Shown here: one piece after another, positions 1-8,619 of the stretch
How the letters are laid out: every line of letters starts with the position of its first letter
Position numbering within the stretch: the stretch's first letter is position 1
Source: Devosia sp.
Lineage (GTDB): Bacteria > Pseudomonadota > Alphaproteobacteria > Rhizobiales > Devosiaceae
NCBI RefSeq assembly: GCF_017744655.1
Contig: NZ_JAGIAW010000005.1
Span: 235,246 to 299,245, forward strand
Reading direction: 5' to 3'
Length of the DNA: 64,000 nucleotides
Notes under the pieces: generated by a model
What the model was told of the DNA's origin: nothing
What the model saw: the letters and a program-made list of their open reading frames with translations, nothing else
Database searches by the model: none
Position numbers and translations under genes: made by a program

Positions 1-1319
1 ACGTCAAATTCATCTTCGCGACGACCGAAATCCGCAAGGTGCCGGTCACCATCCTGTCGCGCTGCCAGCGGTTCGATCTTCGGCGCATCCCCGCCGATAT
101 CATGACCGCCTATCTCGAAAAGATTCTCGGGCAGGAAGGCATTGGCTTTGAGCCCGATGCCCTGGCCATGATCGTGCGCGCCGGCGAAGGCTCGGCGCGC
201 GATAGCCTGTCGCTGCTCGACCAGGCCATTGCCCATGGCGGCGGGTCGGTTTCGGCGGCGACGGTCAAGACCATGCTGGGTCTGGGCGATCGCGCGAGGA
301 TCATCGACCTTTTCGAGGATGTCATGGGCGGCCGTGTCGCCGAAGCACTGACAGCGCTGCGCGAGCTTTATGATCTTGGCGCCGATCCGCAGACCATGCT
401 GGCGGACCTGGCTGAATTCACTCATCTCGTGACGCGCATCAAGGTCGTGCCGGCGGCAGCCGACGACGCATCGCTGACCCCTGACGAGCGCAGCCGTGGC
501 CGCGATCTGGCGCAACGCCTGCCGATGCGGGCGCTGACGCGGGCGTGGCAAATCCTCTTCAAGGGCAATGAAGAAACGGGCCGCGCCGGCAATGCGCTGC
601 AGGCGGCGGAAATGACGCTGATCCGGCTCGCCTATGCTGCCGACCTGCCGAGCCCGGACGAGGTGATTTCAAAGCTTTCCGGCCAGGTGCTGGCCAATGC
701 GCCACTGACGCCCCCTGCCCCGCGCCTGCCGCCCAATGGTGGTGGCGGGGGTGGCGGCGCAACAGCGCTGCGCGTCGAGGCGCCGATGTCAGCGCAGCCA
801 CAGGCTGTCGCGACGCAGGCGATTGCCTCAACGCAACCACAGGCTATGGCCGAAACTGCGCCCGTCACGCGGCCGCAGGCAGTCGTGGCGCCGGCCTTGG
901 CGACTGTCGCGACCTACAAGGACCTCATTGCGCTGGCCACTGCCAAGCGCGATGTGCTCGTAAAACTCGCGCTCGAATCGCAGATGCGGCCGATTTCCTT
1001 CGAACAGGGCCGTATCGAGGTGGCGCTGGCCGATGGCGCCGATCCCGGCATGATCGCGACGCTGTCGGCGCGGTTGCAGACCTGGACCGGTCAGCGCTGG
1101 CTGGTCATGGTTTCGACCAAGCCGCCCGAGGGCCTGACCATCCGGCAGGAGCGCGAGCAGCGCAAGGAAGCGGCCACCGCGGCGGCTCATGAGGACCCGC
1201 TTGTGAAGGCCATCCTTGAAACCTTTCCCGGGGCCAAGGTCGTTAACGTCTCTGTGCGTGACGAAGAAGCCGCCATTCCCGAAATCGCCCCCGCACCAAT
1301 CGAAGAGGACGACGAATGA
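1..1319 (+). CDS. dnaX: DNA polymerase III subunit gamma/tau (5' truncated by window edge)
   Basis: C-terminal part of the clamp-loader ATPase that loads the beta clamp and ties the polymerase cores to the helicase. The open frame runs in from before base 1, so the GTG at 39 is internal. The first visible residues carry the sensor-1 region (ATTEIRKVPVTILSRCQRF), typical of DnaX about 160-180 residues into the full protein. The lid and domain III follow (SARDSLSLLDQAI), then a proline- and glycine-rich linker with a run of seven Gly around base 735-755, and a tau-like domain. It overlaps ybaB by 4 bp (ATGA). The dnaX-ybaB-recR order is the conserved bacterial arrangement. The identity is secure; only the N-terminus is missing. 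Confidence 0.96.
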   Translation, partial: VKFIFATTEIRKVPVTILSRCQRFDLRRIPADIMTAYLEKILGQEGIGFEPDALAMIVRAGEGSARDSLSLLDQAIAHGGGSVSAATVKTMLGLGDRARIIDLFEDVMGGRVAEALTALRELYDLGADPQTMLADLAEFTHLVTRIKVVPAAADDASLTPDERSRGRDLAQRLPMRALTRAWQILFKGNEETGRAGNALQAAEMTLIRLAYAADLPSPDEVISKLSGQVLANAPLTPPAPRLPPNGGGGGGGATALRVEAPMSAQPQAVATQAIASTQPQAMAETAPVTRPQAVVAPALATVATYKDLIALATAKRDVLVKLALESQMRPISFEQGRIEVALADGADPGMIATLSARLQTWTGQRWLVMVSTKPPEGLTIRQEREQRKEAATAAAHEDPLVKAILETFPGAKVVNVSVRDEEAAIPEIAPAPIEEDDE

Positions 1320-1639
1320 AAGATATCATGGGCATGATGAAGGCCGCCAGCGAAATGAAAGGCAAGATGGAGGCCATGCAGGCCGAGCTTGCCGAGATGG
1401 TGGTTGAAGGCCGCTCCGGCGGGGGTCTCGTCACTGTTGCGCTTTCGGGCAAGGGTGATTTGCGCGGGCTCAAGATCGATCCGACGCTGGCCAATCCGAG
1501 CGAGATCGAAGTGCTTGAGGATCTGATCGTCGCCGCGTTCAACGATGCCAAGGGCAAGAGCGAAAGCGAAGTGCAGCGCCGCATGGCGGAAGTCACCGCC
1601 GGCCTGCCGATCCCGCCGGGAATGAAGTTCCCGTTCTAA
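1316..1639 (+). CDS. ybaB: YbaB/EbfC family nucleoid-associated protein
   Basis: A 107-aa DNA-binding protein of the YbaB/EbfC family, which binds DNA as a dimer and is nearly always encoded between dnaX and recR. The methionine-rich N-terminal helix ([19 protein letters not shown]), the central [21 protein letters not shown] segment and the C-terminal tail [12 protein letters not shown] are all family hallmarks, and the length is normal. The start overlaps the dnaX stop (ATGA), indicating translational coupling. Its exact role, in recombination repair or nucleoid structure, cannot be read from the sequence. Confidence 0.95.
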   Translation: MKDIMGMMKAASEMKGKMEAMQAELAEMVVEGRSGGGLVTVALSGKGDLRGLKIDPTLANPSEIEVLEDLIVAAFNDAKGKSESEVQRRMAEVTAGLPIPPGMKFPF

Positions 1640-1650
1640 ATCGATCACTG

Positions 1651-1725
1651 CGTCATTCCCGCGAAAGCGGGAATCCTTGTTTCGGCCCTCAAACAGAGAT
1701 CTCCGCTTTCGCGGGGATGACATTG
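1651..1725. repeat. REP-like intergenic palindromes (two units)
   Basis: Two copies of a short palindrome around CATTCCCGCGAAAGCGGGAA separate ybaB from recR. The first unit is at 1651-1676. The second, inverted and partly degenerate, is at about 1701-1725 (CGCTTTCGCGGGGATGAC). The same unit recurs at 5601, and a CCCGGC...GCCGGG variant occurs at 2400, 14782, 22288 and 25437. Confidence 0.75.
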
Positions 1726-1760
1726 TGAGGGTGGGTGTATGCAGAGCCAAGTCGCAAAAA

Positions 1761-2354
1761 ATGCCATCCGGCGGACCTGAAATCGAGCAATTGATCCAGC
1801 TTCTGGCCCGCTTGCCGGGCCTGGGGCCGCGTTCGGCGCGGCGGGCTGTGCTGCATATGATCAAGAAAAAGGAGCAGTTGATGCTGCCCCTTTCGGCGGC
1901 GCTCGACCGGGCCGTGGCGGCGGTAAAAACCTGCGAAATCTGCGGCAATGTCGATACGACGTGCCCCTGCTCGATCTGCTCGGACCCGCGGCGCGGCGAT
2001 AGCGGTATTCTGATCGTCGTCGAAGATGTTTCCGACCTCTGGGCGATGGAACGCGCCGCGCCGGGCCAAGTACGCTACCATGTGCTGGGCGGGGTATTGT
2101 CGCCGCTCGATGGCGTGGGGCCCGACGATCTCAATCTCGACATGCTGATTTCGCGCGCACCGGACTATTCGGAGATCGTGCTGGCAATGAATGCCACGGT
2201 CGATGGGCAAACGACAGCGCACTACATCACCGACCGGCTCGAGCCGGGAACGAAAGTGACAAGGCTCGCCCATGGTGTGCCGATCGGCGGGGAACTCGAC
2301 TATCTCGACGAGGGCACGCTGAGCCAGGCGCTGCGGGCACGGACGCAGATTTAG
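1761..2354 (+). CDS. recR: Recombination mediator RecR
   Basis: A 197-aa RecR, which works with RecF/RecO to load RecA on gapped DNA. It has the N-terminal helix-hairpin-helix ([20 protein letters not shown]), a four-Cys zinc finger ([18 protein letters not shown]), a Toprim domain beginning [16 protein letters not shown], and the C-terminal [20 protein letters not shown] segment. The ATG at 1761 was chosen because homologues begin close before the [14 protein letters not shown] helix. The open frame extends upstream through the REP-like repeat, but that stretch codes for nothing recognisable. Last gene of the dnaX-ybaB-recR group. Confidence 0.95.
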   Translation: MPSGGPEIEQLIQLLARLPGLGPRSARRAVLHMIKKKEQLMLPLSAALDRAVAAVKTCEICGNVDTTCPCSICSDPRRGDSGILIVVEDVSDLWAMERAAPGQVRYHVLGGVLSPLDGVGPDDLNLDMLISRAPDYSEIVLAMNATVDGQTTAHYITDRLEPGTKVTRLAHGVPIGGELDYLDEGTLSQALRARTQI

Positions 2355-2399
2355 GTTTTTGGGCCGAAGCACGCTCTGTGAAGCGTTTCGCGCGAGATT

Positions 2400-2425
2400 G
2401 TCACCCCGGCGCAGGCCGGGGTAAC
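2400..2425. repeat. REP-like palindrome
   Basis: GTCACCCCGGCGCAGGCCGGGGTAAC, a single palindrome 45 bp downstream of recR, of the same family as the elements at 14782, 22288 and 25437. It could act as a 3' mRNA stabiliser or weak terminator, but no T-tract follows it. Confidence 0.65.
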
Positions 2426-2506
2426 AGCCGGTGGCAAAAGTCGCACCTGTTCTTTGGCTTTCGATCGGTAGGAATTTTTTCTGGACTACCAGAGTCCTCG
2501 ACCACC

Positions 2507-3142
2507 TCAGCTCGTCAGCACGATCCGCATCAAATCCGCCGTGTTCTTGGCGCCGAGTTTTTCCATAACGCGGGCGCGGTGGACTTCGATGGTGCGGGGC
2601 GAAATGCCCAGTTTTCGGCCCGCTTCCTTGTTCGATTGCCCATTGGTGATGAGCTGAAGCACTTCGCGTTCGCGCGGGGTCAATTGGGAGAAACCCCGTA
2701 CCTCCACGGGGCGCCTCCCACCCTGCATAGCGCCCAGATGCACGTCGCGGCGCAGGGCGTCGCGGATGATGCCGAGCAGGTGTTCGCTATCGATGGGTTT
2801 TGGCACCACATCGGTCGCGCCCAGTTTCATGGCCGTGACGGCGGCTTCAAGCTGGGGAGAATTGGCCAGCATGACCACCGGCGTGCCGGTATGCAGCGCC
2901 TTGACGCGTCGCAGCAGCGGCAGGCCGCTCTCCTGGCCGATGACCAGGTTGACCACCGCCACATCGACCCGTCGTCGTTCGAGCGAGGCGAGGAAATGCC
3001 CGGCCTCGAGCGAGAACATGGTCTGAAAGCCTTCGAGGCGGAACAATACGCTCAGCCCCTCGCAGATGGCGGGATCGTCGTCCACGATATGGATCACACG
3101 GTCCCGATTGAGAAATGAATGATAATAAGTGTCGTCGCTCAT
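2507..3142 (-). CDS. FixJ/LuxR-family response regulator with Asn at the phospho-acceptor site
   Basis: A 211-aa two-domain regulator. The receiver domain (residues 15-130) keeps the acidic cluster (IHIVDDDPA, D21-D23) and the conserved Lys of VVPKPI. The usual phosphorylated Asp is Asn65 (DVAVVNLVIG; codon AAC at 2950-2948), and the Thr/Ser switch position is Ala. The C-terminal LuxR helix-turn-helix (LTPREREVLQLITNGQSNKEAGRKLGISPRTIEVHRARVMEKL) is intact. The ATG at 3142 is preferred over in-frame starts further upstream because the receiver fold begins soon after it. The regulator probably works without phosphorylation, which is inference. A PAS hybrid kinase lies about 800 bp away on the other strand. 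Confidence 0.85.
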   Translation of the reverse strand: MSDDTYYHSFLNRDRVIHIVDDDPAICEGLSVLFRLEGFQTMFSLEAGHFLASLERRRVDVAVVNLVIGQESGLPLLRRVKALHTGTPVVMLANSPQLEAAVTAMKLGATDVVPKPIDSEHLLGIIRDALRRDVHLGAMQGGRRPVEVRGFSQLTPREREVLQLITNGQSNKEAGRKLGISPRTIEVHRARVMEKLGAKNTADLMRIVLTS

Positions 3143-3366
3143 CGTGCCCAAAGCCCCTTTGGCAAGGTTCGCATTACCCTTGGGCCGGAGCCGCATGACA
3201 GTGGAAAAACGCATCCACCGTCCTCCGTCCCACTCACCCCTGTAGTTTGCTCTAAGTGGTCATGCCGTCCGATAGAGAGAATACTTAAGTGTCACTACGC
3301 ACTTGCTAGGTATATTTGCCTAACATAAAATGGTCAACAGATATTATTCCTAGATCGTAGACACAA

Positions 3367-3394
3367 AAAAGCCGGCCTCTGCAAGCCGGCTTTT
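3367..3394 (-). terminator. Rho-independent terminator of mscL
   Basis: A perfect 10-bp stem, AAAAGCCGGC/GCCGGCTTTT, with an 8-nt loop starts 8 bp past the mscL stop. On the minus strand the stem is followed by a T-run (TTTTTTGTGT). Confidence 0.88.
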
Positions 3395-3401
3395 ATTCGC
3401 G

Positions 3402-3794
3402 TCAGACGCGGGGATTGGTGCGCAGGGCGTCGCGGATTTCGGTGAGCAGGATTTCTTCCTTGGTCGGGGCGGGCGTGGTTTCGACCGGCTCCTGGGCCGC
3501 TTCGCGCTTGAGGCTGTTGATGGCCTTAACCACGAGGAAGAGCACGAAGGCGACGATGGCGAATTTGACCACGGCATTGATGAAGAGGCCGATATTGACC
3601 CGCGCCTCGCCCACGGTCAGCACGATGCCGGAAAAATCGATGCCACCGATGATGATGCCGATGAGCGGCATGAAGATATCGTCGACGATGGAGGACACGA
3701 TGGCCCCGAAGGCGGCACCGATGATCACGCCGATGGCGAGGTCGATCATGTTGCCCTTGACGGCGAAATCACGGAATTCCTTAACAAAGCTCAT
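3402..3794 (-). CDS. mscL: Large-conductance mechanosensitive channel MscL
   Basis: A 130-aa inner-membrane channel that opens under membrane tension to release solutes during hypo-osmotic shock. The N-terminal amphipathic segment and first helix are diagnostic ([21 protein letters not shown]), with the pore-lining [17 protein letters not shown]. The second helix ([16 protein letters not shown]) and the C-terminal [13 protein letters not shown] bundle follow. The ATG at 3794 is chosen over 3812 because AGAGGG lies 8 nt upstream of it. Length and layout are normal for MscL. It is a monocistronic gene with its own terminator. Confidence 0.95.
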   Translation of the reverse strand: MSFVKEFRDFAVKGNMIDLAIGVIIGAAFGAIVSSIVDDIFMPLIGIIIGGIDFSGIVLTVGEARVNIGLFINAVVKFAIVAFVLFLVVKAINSLKREAAQEPVETTPAPTKEEILLTEIRDALRTNPRV

Positions 3795-3963
3795 AGGTTC
3801 GACCCTCTTCAAACGGGAAAGCGGCCTCCGGTCAGGACGTTAACGGAGGGATAACCAACATTTCCGACCTTTCGGCAATTTGCAATGGTCCCTCAGTCGA
3901 ACTTGCGCCCCTGCGCCGGGGGGCAGATAACGGCTCTCAACAATTCGAGCTTGTCTGAAATCC

Positions 3964-5583
3964 ATGGCGCTTTCCTCTGCTGACAGTTCAGCCAGCCTCC
4001 GGCTGGCCATCGACTATCTGCCCCAGGGCATTGCGGTCTTCGATGCGGGGCTGCGGCTCGTCGTGTCGAACCGGCGCTATAATCTGCTGCTCGCTTTGCC
4101 CGAGGACCTGATCCGGGAGGGCACAGCGCTTTTCGACATTGCACTGTTCCTTGCCGAGCGCGGCGACCTTGGCGTGGGCGATGCAGCGCGGCTCGCCATC
4201 GAGCGCATCAACCTGCTTACCGAAGCGCCGATAACGGTGACCCAACGCCTCGGCAATGCCGGTCAGACGCTGGAATTTCATTCGAGCCGGCTCTCGGATG
4301 GCGGACTTGTCATCACCTTTTCGGATGTGACGGCGCGGGTGAAGGCGGAGCGCGAACTGGAGCGGGTCAATTTTTCGCTCGAAGGTCGCGTCGAGGAGCG
4401 CACGGCAGACCTGACGCGCGTTAATGCCGAGTTGGAGATTGCGCGCGCCAAGGCTGACGCCGCCAATCACGACAAGACCCGATTTCTGGCGGCGGCGAGC
4501 CACGATCTTCTCCAGCCGCTCAATGCCGCGCGGCTCTATACATCCACATTGATCGAGCGGGCCAAATCCACTGCCTTTGCCGAATTGGCGACCTCTATCG
4601 AAGCCTCGTTGACGGCGGTTGAGGAGATCATGTCGGCGCTGCTCGATATTTCACGCATCGATAGCGGGGCGCTCAAGCCCGCCCCTGCCCCGGTGGCGGC
4701 GCAGGACCTGTTGCGCAAGGCAGAGGTGGAATTCGCCCCCCTCGCCCGCGAGCACGATGTGACGCTGCGCATCGTCAAGACAGCAGCCTCGGTGATGGCG
4801 GACCGCTCGCTGGTCGGGCGTATCGTGCAGAACCTTGTTTCCAATGCCATCAAATATACCCCGGCGGGCGGCAAGGTGCTGGTGGGCCTGCGGCGGCGCG
4901 GCAATCGTCTGCGGCTCGATGTGATCGATACGGGCATCGGTTTCAATAGGGATCAGCACCGGCTGGTCTTTGCCGAATTTTCCCGGCTCGATCGGGCGGC
5001 GCGCATGGCACAGGGGCTGGGGCTCGGGCTTTCCATCGTGCAACGCCTCGTCTTGGCCATGGACCTGACACTGGAACTCGACAGCAAGGAAGGGCGCGGC
5101 TCGCGCTTTTCGCTCTATCTCCCCGTGGTGCGCAATGCCCGGCCGGCGCAGGGCGAAAGCTGGCCGATGGTGGAAAGTAATGTCGGCACGCTCAATCTGA
5201 AGGTGCTGTGCGTCGACAATGAGAAGGCCATTCTCGAAGCCATGCAGGGCCTGCTGGAGCATTGGGGCTGCGACGTGCGCGTGGCTCTGTCGCTCAAGCA
5301 GATCGACAGGGAGCGCCTCTTGGAGGGGTGGTATCCCGATCTCGTGCTGATGGATTATCACCTCGACCAGACTTCGGGCCTCGATGCCATCGAATGGCTG
5401 CGGCATAATCTCGGTGGCCATCTGCCGGCGGCGCTGGTGACGGCCGATCGCAGCCCTGCTGTGCGGGCGCTGGCCGAGGATCGCGGCATTCTGGTGGTGA
5501 CCAAGCCGGTCAAGCCCGCGGCCCTGCGGGCGACGATCAGCGGGTTGGCCAATCAATCGGGACGGGGTACGCGGGTTGGGTAA
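3964..5583 (+). CDS. PAS-domain hybrid sensor histidine kinase/response regulator
   Basis: A 539-aa hybrid kinase with no membrane segments, so probably cytosolic. Domains in order: a PAS-like sensor (about 12-120, starting IDYLPQGIAVFDAGLRLVVSN), a coiled coil (125-170), a HisKA dimerisation domain with phospho-accepting His180 in FLAAASHDLLQPLNAARLY, a HATPase domain with N, G1 and G2 boxes (NLVSNAIKYTP, DVIDTGIGF, GLGLGLSIV), and a receiver domain (about 410-535) with Asp464 in LVLMDYHLDQ and Lys in VTKPVKP. The HDLLQPLNAAR box resembles the NahK/ErcS kinase group of proteobacteria. The partner regulator is unknown; the nearby FixJ-like protein lacks a phospho-acceptor Asp and so is unlikely to be its phosphorylation target. 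Confidence 0.9.
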   Translation: MALSSADSSASLRLAIDYLPQGIAVFDAGLRLVVSNRRYNLLLALPEDLIREGTALFDIALFLAERGDLGVGDAARLAIERINLLTEAPITVTQRLGNAGQTLEFHSSRLSDGGLVITFSDVTARVKAERELERVNFSLEGRVEERTADLTRVNAELEIARAKADAANHDKTRFLAAASHDLLQPLNAARLYTSTLIERAKSTAFAELATSIEASLTAVEEIMSALLDISRIDSGALKPAPAPVAAQDLLRKAEVEFAPLAREHDVTLRIVKTAASVMADRSLVGRIVQNLVSNAIKYTPAGGKVLVGLRRRGNRLRLDVIDTGIGFNRDQHRLVFAEFSRLDRAARMAQGLGLGLSIVQRLVLAMDLTLELDSKEGRGSRFSLYLPVVRNARPAQGESWPMVESNVGTLNLKVLCVDNEKAILEAMQGLLEHWGCDVRVALSLKQIDRERLLEGWYPDLVLMDYHLDQTSGLDAIEWLRHNLGGHLPAALVTADRSPAVRALAEDRGILVVTKPVKPAALRATISGLANQSGRGTRVG

Positions 5584-5600
5584 AGCTGACTCTTCTCCTT

Positions 5601-5628
5601 CGTCATTCCCGCGAAAGCGGGAATGACG
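5601..5628. repeat. REP-like palindrome
   Basis: CGTCATTCCCGCGAAAGCGG and its mirror form a perfect palindrome just after the hybrid kinase. It is the same unit as at 1651. The rest of the gap up to 5763 shows nothing codable. Confidence 0.75.
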
Positions 5629-5763
5629 CGGTGGATGGGATGGATGTCTTCAAAGGCAAAAATCCAAAAGCCAAAAAGGCCGGCACCCGGAAGGGGCCGA
5701 CCCGATGCAGTATCATTTATTTGAAAATGGCTGCCTGAAAAGCTTCTGGTGCTGAAAGCCGGT

Positions 5764-5789
5764 CGGTGCCCGGGTTTTCCCGAGCACCG
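5764..5789 (-). terminator. Hairpin after the PRC-barrel gene
   Basis: CGGTGCCCGGG / CCCGAGCACCG form an 11-bp stem with one mismatch and a TTTT loop, starting 7 bp past the stop at 5796. There is no clear T-run after it, so it may be a weak or Rho-assisted terminator. Confidence 0.45.
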
Positions 5790-5795
5790 GAAAGG

Positions 5796-6185
5796 TCAGA
5801 TCCAGTAGGGCGTTACGCCATAATAGTCGTAGACGCGACGACCGTTTTCTTCGGTAAAGTAGTCGTCTTCTTCGCGTTCATAGCGCGGGGCGCCTTCGAG
5901 CTGATCCTTGGTCACATCGACGCGGTAGCCGCCGAGGCTTTCGTCATAGTTCAGCTTCGACCAAGGCAACGGATAGTGCTCGTGCCCCATGCCGAGGAAG
6001 CCGCCGAAGCTCAGCACCGCATAAGAAACCTGACCCGAGCGCTTCTCAACGAGAATGCGTTCGATCGAGCCGATATGCTCGCCCATGGGGTCGTAGACCT
6101 TGGTGCCTTCCACCTTGTCGGAAGCGATCAGGTCGTGGGTTTCCTTGATGTCGGCGTCTGCCTTGCGAACGTCATCATAGGCCAT
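5796..6185 (-). CDS. PRC-barrel domain protein
   Basis: A 129-aa soluble protein. A PRC-barrel fold covers residues about 15-85 (HDLIASDKVEGTKVYDPMGEHIGSIERILV, then SGQVSYAVLSFGGFLGMGHEHYPLPWSKL), followed by an acidic, tyrosine-rich tail. The ATG at 6185 has a strong GGAGG 8 nt upstream. Small PRC-barrel proteins of this kind are common stress-response genes in Rhizobiales. An EcfG-like promoter lies just upstream. The molecular function is unknown. Confidence 0.85.
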   Translation of the reverse strand: MAYDDVRKADADIKETHDLIASDKVEGTKVYDPMGEHIGSIERILVEKRSGQVSYAVLSFGGFLGMGHEHYPLPWSKLNYDESLGGYRVDVTKDQLEGAPRYEREEDDYFTEENGRRVYDYYGVTPYWI

Positions 6186-6217
6186 TTCGGTCCTCCTGGG
6201 TTTGTCCATGGCCGAGC

Positions 6218-6243
6218 AACGCAGCGTGACGCGAAGCGGTTGC
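6218..6243 (-). promoter_or_regulatory. Possible EcfG (general stress) promoter for the PRC-barrel gene
   Basis: On the minus strand GCAAC, 17 nt, then CGTT. This matches the EcfG consensus GGAAC-N17-CGTT except for one base in the -35 element. The -10 element sits about 33 bp before the start codon. Suggestive only. Confidence 0.35.
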
Positions 6244-6263
6244 CCGGCCTGAAACAAATGTGA

Positions 6264-7874
6264 TCAGGCAACCAATCTGGGTTTGGCGCTGGGGCGCGGG
6301 CCGCGCTCGGCGATGAAGCGGGCAAAGGCCTCGCGGTCGAGCGGGCGGGAAATATAGTAGCCCTGAGCGAAGTGAACCTTGCCTGAGGCCTTGAGTTCGC
6401 TGAGGCGCGCCGCGGTTTCGACGCCTTCGACGACGATCTTGCGGCCCGAATCCTGCACCATGTCGATGGCGTGATCGAGCATGCGGGCCATGACCGATTC
6501 ATCGGGTGCCATGGCAAAGCTGCGGTCGAGCTTGACCCCGTCGACGGAGAGACCAGCCAGGGTGTGCATAGACGAATAGCCGGCGCCAAAATCGTCGATA
6601 TAGATGTGCGCGCCTGCATCGCGCAGGCGCTCGATTTCGCCTTGGGCCGTCTCCAGTTCGAGGGCGCCGGTTTCGACGATCTCGATGGTCAGATCGAAGT
6701 GCGAGCCAGAGGCGAGGAAGGGCGCGAAAATATCGAGCAGCACGGCAGCATCGAGATCGCGCGGAAAGATATTGAAATTGACCTGCATGCGCTTGCCCAG
6801 AGGCACGAGCGGCAGCAGTTCGGCATGGGCGCGCTCGACGATGAGGCGCGTGAAGGGCTGGGTCAGGCCATGCTCTTCGACAATGGGAATGAAGCGATCG
6901 GGATAGATCATTGTGCCATCGACATCGTGCCAGCGGGCAAGAACCTCGCAGCCGGTGACGAAGTCCTTTTCGAGATCGAGCAGGGGCTGATAGGCGCAGG
7001 CGACCCCGCGCGACTGGAAGCGGCGGAGGAAGCGGGATTCGAAGGACCAGTGACGCGCGAGCAATGCATAGAGCTTGCTCGAGAGCCAGGCCGAGACAAT
7101 GGCGCAGACGATGAGGCTGAGCGCGGCGACGACCCCGCCAAGGCCTAGCAATTGTCCGATCGTGGTACGGGCAGCGACGCAGTGAAGACCCGCCGGGTCG
7201 CATTGAGTGGTGGTAAGGGCTCCGTCGCGCAGGCCCATGGGGCCATCGGGTTCGGTGATGCTGGCGGCATAAAGGCCGGGCTCACCTGAAGCATGCCACC
7301 AGCGCCCGTCTTGGGCCCGGATCACCACTTCGAATTGCAGCCATTTCGACGCGGTCGCTTCCACCGGCGTCGTCGGCACGACCATGCCGTGATTGCCCCG
7401 CACGGCAAAGGACCCCTTGAGCCCCCCAAGGCCGAGCTCTTCGAGATTGCGATTGAGCCAAAGGGTAACGCTGAAGCCATTGGCAGGGAGAATATCGGGT
7501 TCGCCGAGATCGATCGGCTTGGGCAACAACCCGTTATTGGCGGTGCAGATGACCTTGCCGCTCTCGAAGAAGAACAGCTCGTTCATGCCGTCGGGCAGAA
7601 AGGCGACGCGGCGCTGCTGGGCGGCATATTCGGCCGAGCAGGGATTGGCGGTAAGTTGCTGGTCCATGATGTCGAGGGTCGAGAGCACATTGGTGCGCAC
7701 GCGCGTATAGGTCTGCATGACCCGCGCGACTTCGGCATTCATGCTGACATGCAGTTCGCGCAGGATGAAGCAGGCGCTGCCCGACAGAAGCGCAAGGAAG
7801 CAGACGAGCCAGAGCACCGACTTGACCTTATTCTGGTGCCTTGCCGATATGAGAAACGATATAATTGTGTTCAT
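6264..7874 (-). CDS. CSS-motif EAL-domain c-di-GMP phosphodiesterase
   Basis: A 536-aa inner-membrane protein. A transmembrane segment (about 19-40) leads into a periplasmic CSS-motif domain (cysteines in ANPCSAEY and VICTANN, which are redox-sensing in this family). A second transmembrane segment lies at about 238-262, followed by a cytoplasmic EAL domain. The EAL core is present: AYQPLLDLEKDFVTGCEVLARW (EVL in place of EAL), QVNFNIFPRDL, EIVETGALE, YIDDFGAGYSSM, KLDRSF and VEGVET. It probably hydrolyses c-di-GMP to pGpG in response to periplasmic thiol state. No GGDEF domain is attached. Confidence 0.9.
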   Translation of the reverse strand: MNTIISFLISARHQNKVKSVLWLVCFLALLSGSACFILRELHVSMNAEVARVMQTYTRVRTNVLSTLDIMDQQLTANPCSAEYAAQQRRVAFLPDGMNELFFFESGKVICTANNGLLPKPIDLGEPDILPANGFSVTLWLNRNLEELGLGGLKGSFAVRGNHGMVVPTTPVEATASKWLQFEVVIRAQDGRWWHASGEPGLYAASITEPDGPMGLRDGALTTTQCDPAGLHCVAARTTIGQLLGLGGVVAALSLIVCAIVSAWLSSKLYALLARHWSFESRFLRRFQSRGVACAYQPLLDLEKDFVTGCEVLARWHDVDGTMIYPDRFIPIVEEHGLTQPFTRLIVERAHAELLPLVPLGKRMQVNFNIFPRDLDAAVLLDIFAPFLASGSHFDLTIEIVETGALELETAQGEIERLRDAGAHIYIDDFGAGYSSMHTLAGLSVDGVKLDRSFAMAPDESVMARMLDHAIDMVQDSGRKIVVEGVETAARLSELKASGKVHFAQGYYISRPLDREAFARFIAERGPRPSAKPRLVA

Positions 7875-8022
7875 CAGCGCCCCCCGCCGAGCGGAATGAT
7901 GCGCAAGGACCTCTCAAGGCGGCGTTAATCCCTACCCTTGCCAATTCGTCTCCAATGGAACTGTCGTCTGCGACAGGCATTTTTCCTTGAGGGCCTTAAG
8001 CGCATGAGACGAGGACGGAAAA

Positions 8023-8280
8023 ATGGTTTTCGGCAATCTTGAAGAAGAGATCATGAGCCGGGACAACCTGACCCCGATGCAGATTGCCCAGCACAGCCTT
8101 TTCACCGCGCGCGAAAAGCTCGACCTCCTGCAACAATTGAGGGCCGATGCGGCCGGTGCCGCGGCCGAGGGCCGTGAATTCGGGTTCACTTCGGGCGAGA
8201 TAGACGAGGCTATCGCCCATGTGCATCAAGGCGTGCAGAATGGGGTGGGGACGGAAACCGCTTTCAAGGGAGATTACTGA
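8023..8280 (+). CDS. Small conserved-looking protein of unknown function
   Basis: An 85-aa soluble, acidic protein that I do not recognise. Predicted helices cover residues about 18-45 (TPMQIAQHSLFTAREKLDLLQQLRADA), and a GEIDEAIAHVHQGV segment follows. AGGA lies about 8 nt before the ATG at 8023; an internal ATG at 8053 is possible. Its stop overlaps the start of the next gene by one base (TGATG), so the two are almost certainly co-translated. Confidence 0.65.
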   Translation: MVFGNLEEEIMSRDNLTPMQIAQHSLFTAREKLDLLQQLRADAAGAAAEGREFGFTSGEIDEAIAHVHQGVQNGVGTETAFKGDY

Positions 8281-8573
8281 TGGCCAATGACAAGGACGGG
8301 CCGGCGCCCAGCGTCGCCAAGGTGGATTTTATGGTCGACGAAAAGGGCTCGAAGATCGATGTGCCCGATGGCTCTGATCTGCGACCGACCGGCGATATCG
8401 AAGCTGCCATGGGCGGCACCAGCCCGGCCCAGTGGTGGCTTTATGGGGTCGTCGCGATTGTCGTTGTTGCGGCCATTGTCCTCGCGATGCAGATCTTTTC
8501 GGGTGCGCCGGGCACTGCCGTGCAGCCGGGATCGCCGACTGCGGCACCGGTGACCGAAACCACCACGCAATAA
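8280..8573 (+). CDS. Small single-pass membrane protein
   Basis: A 97-aa protein with a charged N-terminal half, one transmembrane helix at about 53-73 (WLYGVVAIVVVAAIVLAMQIF) and a short Pro/Thr-rich tail. The likely topology is N-in with the tail in the periplasm. It is translationally coupled to the 85-aa protein before it. I do not recognise a family. Confidence 0.65.
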   Translation: MANDKDGPAPSVAKVDFMVDEKGSKIDVPDGSDLRPTGDIEAAMGGTSPAQWWLYGVVAIVVVAAIVLAMQIFSGAPGTAVQPGSPTAAPVTETTTQ

Positions 8574-8575
8574 AA

Positions 8576-8597
8576 AAGCGGCCCGGGAGGGCCGCTT
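8576..8597 (-). terminator. Terminator between convergent genes
   Basis: A perfect 9-bp stem, AAGCGGCCC/GGGCCGCTT, with a 4-nt loop. On the minus strand it is followed by TTTTTTATT, so it ends the OmpA-like gene. On the plus strand it directly follows the 97-aa gene but lacks a T-run. Confidence 0.8.
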
Positions 8598-8619
8598 CTG
8601 ATCCAAAAAAAAAACCGAC

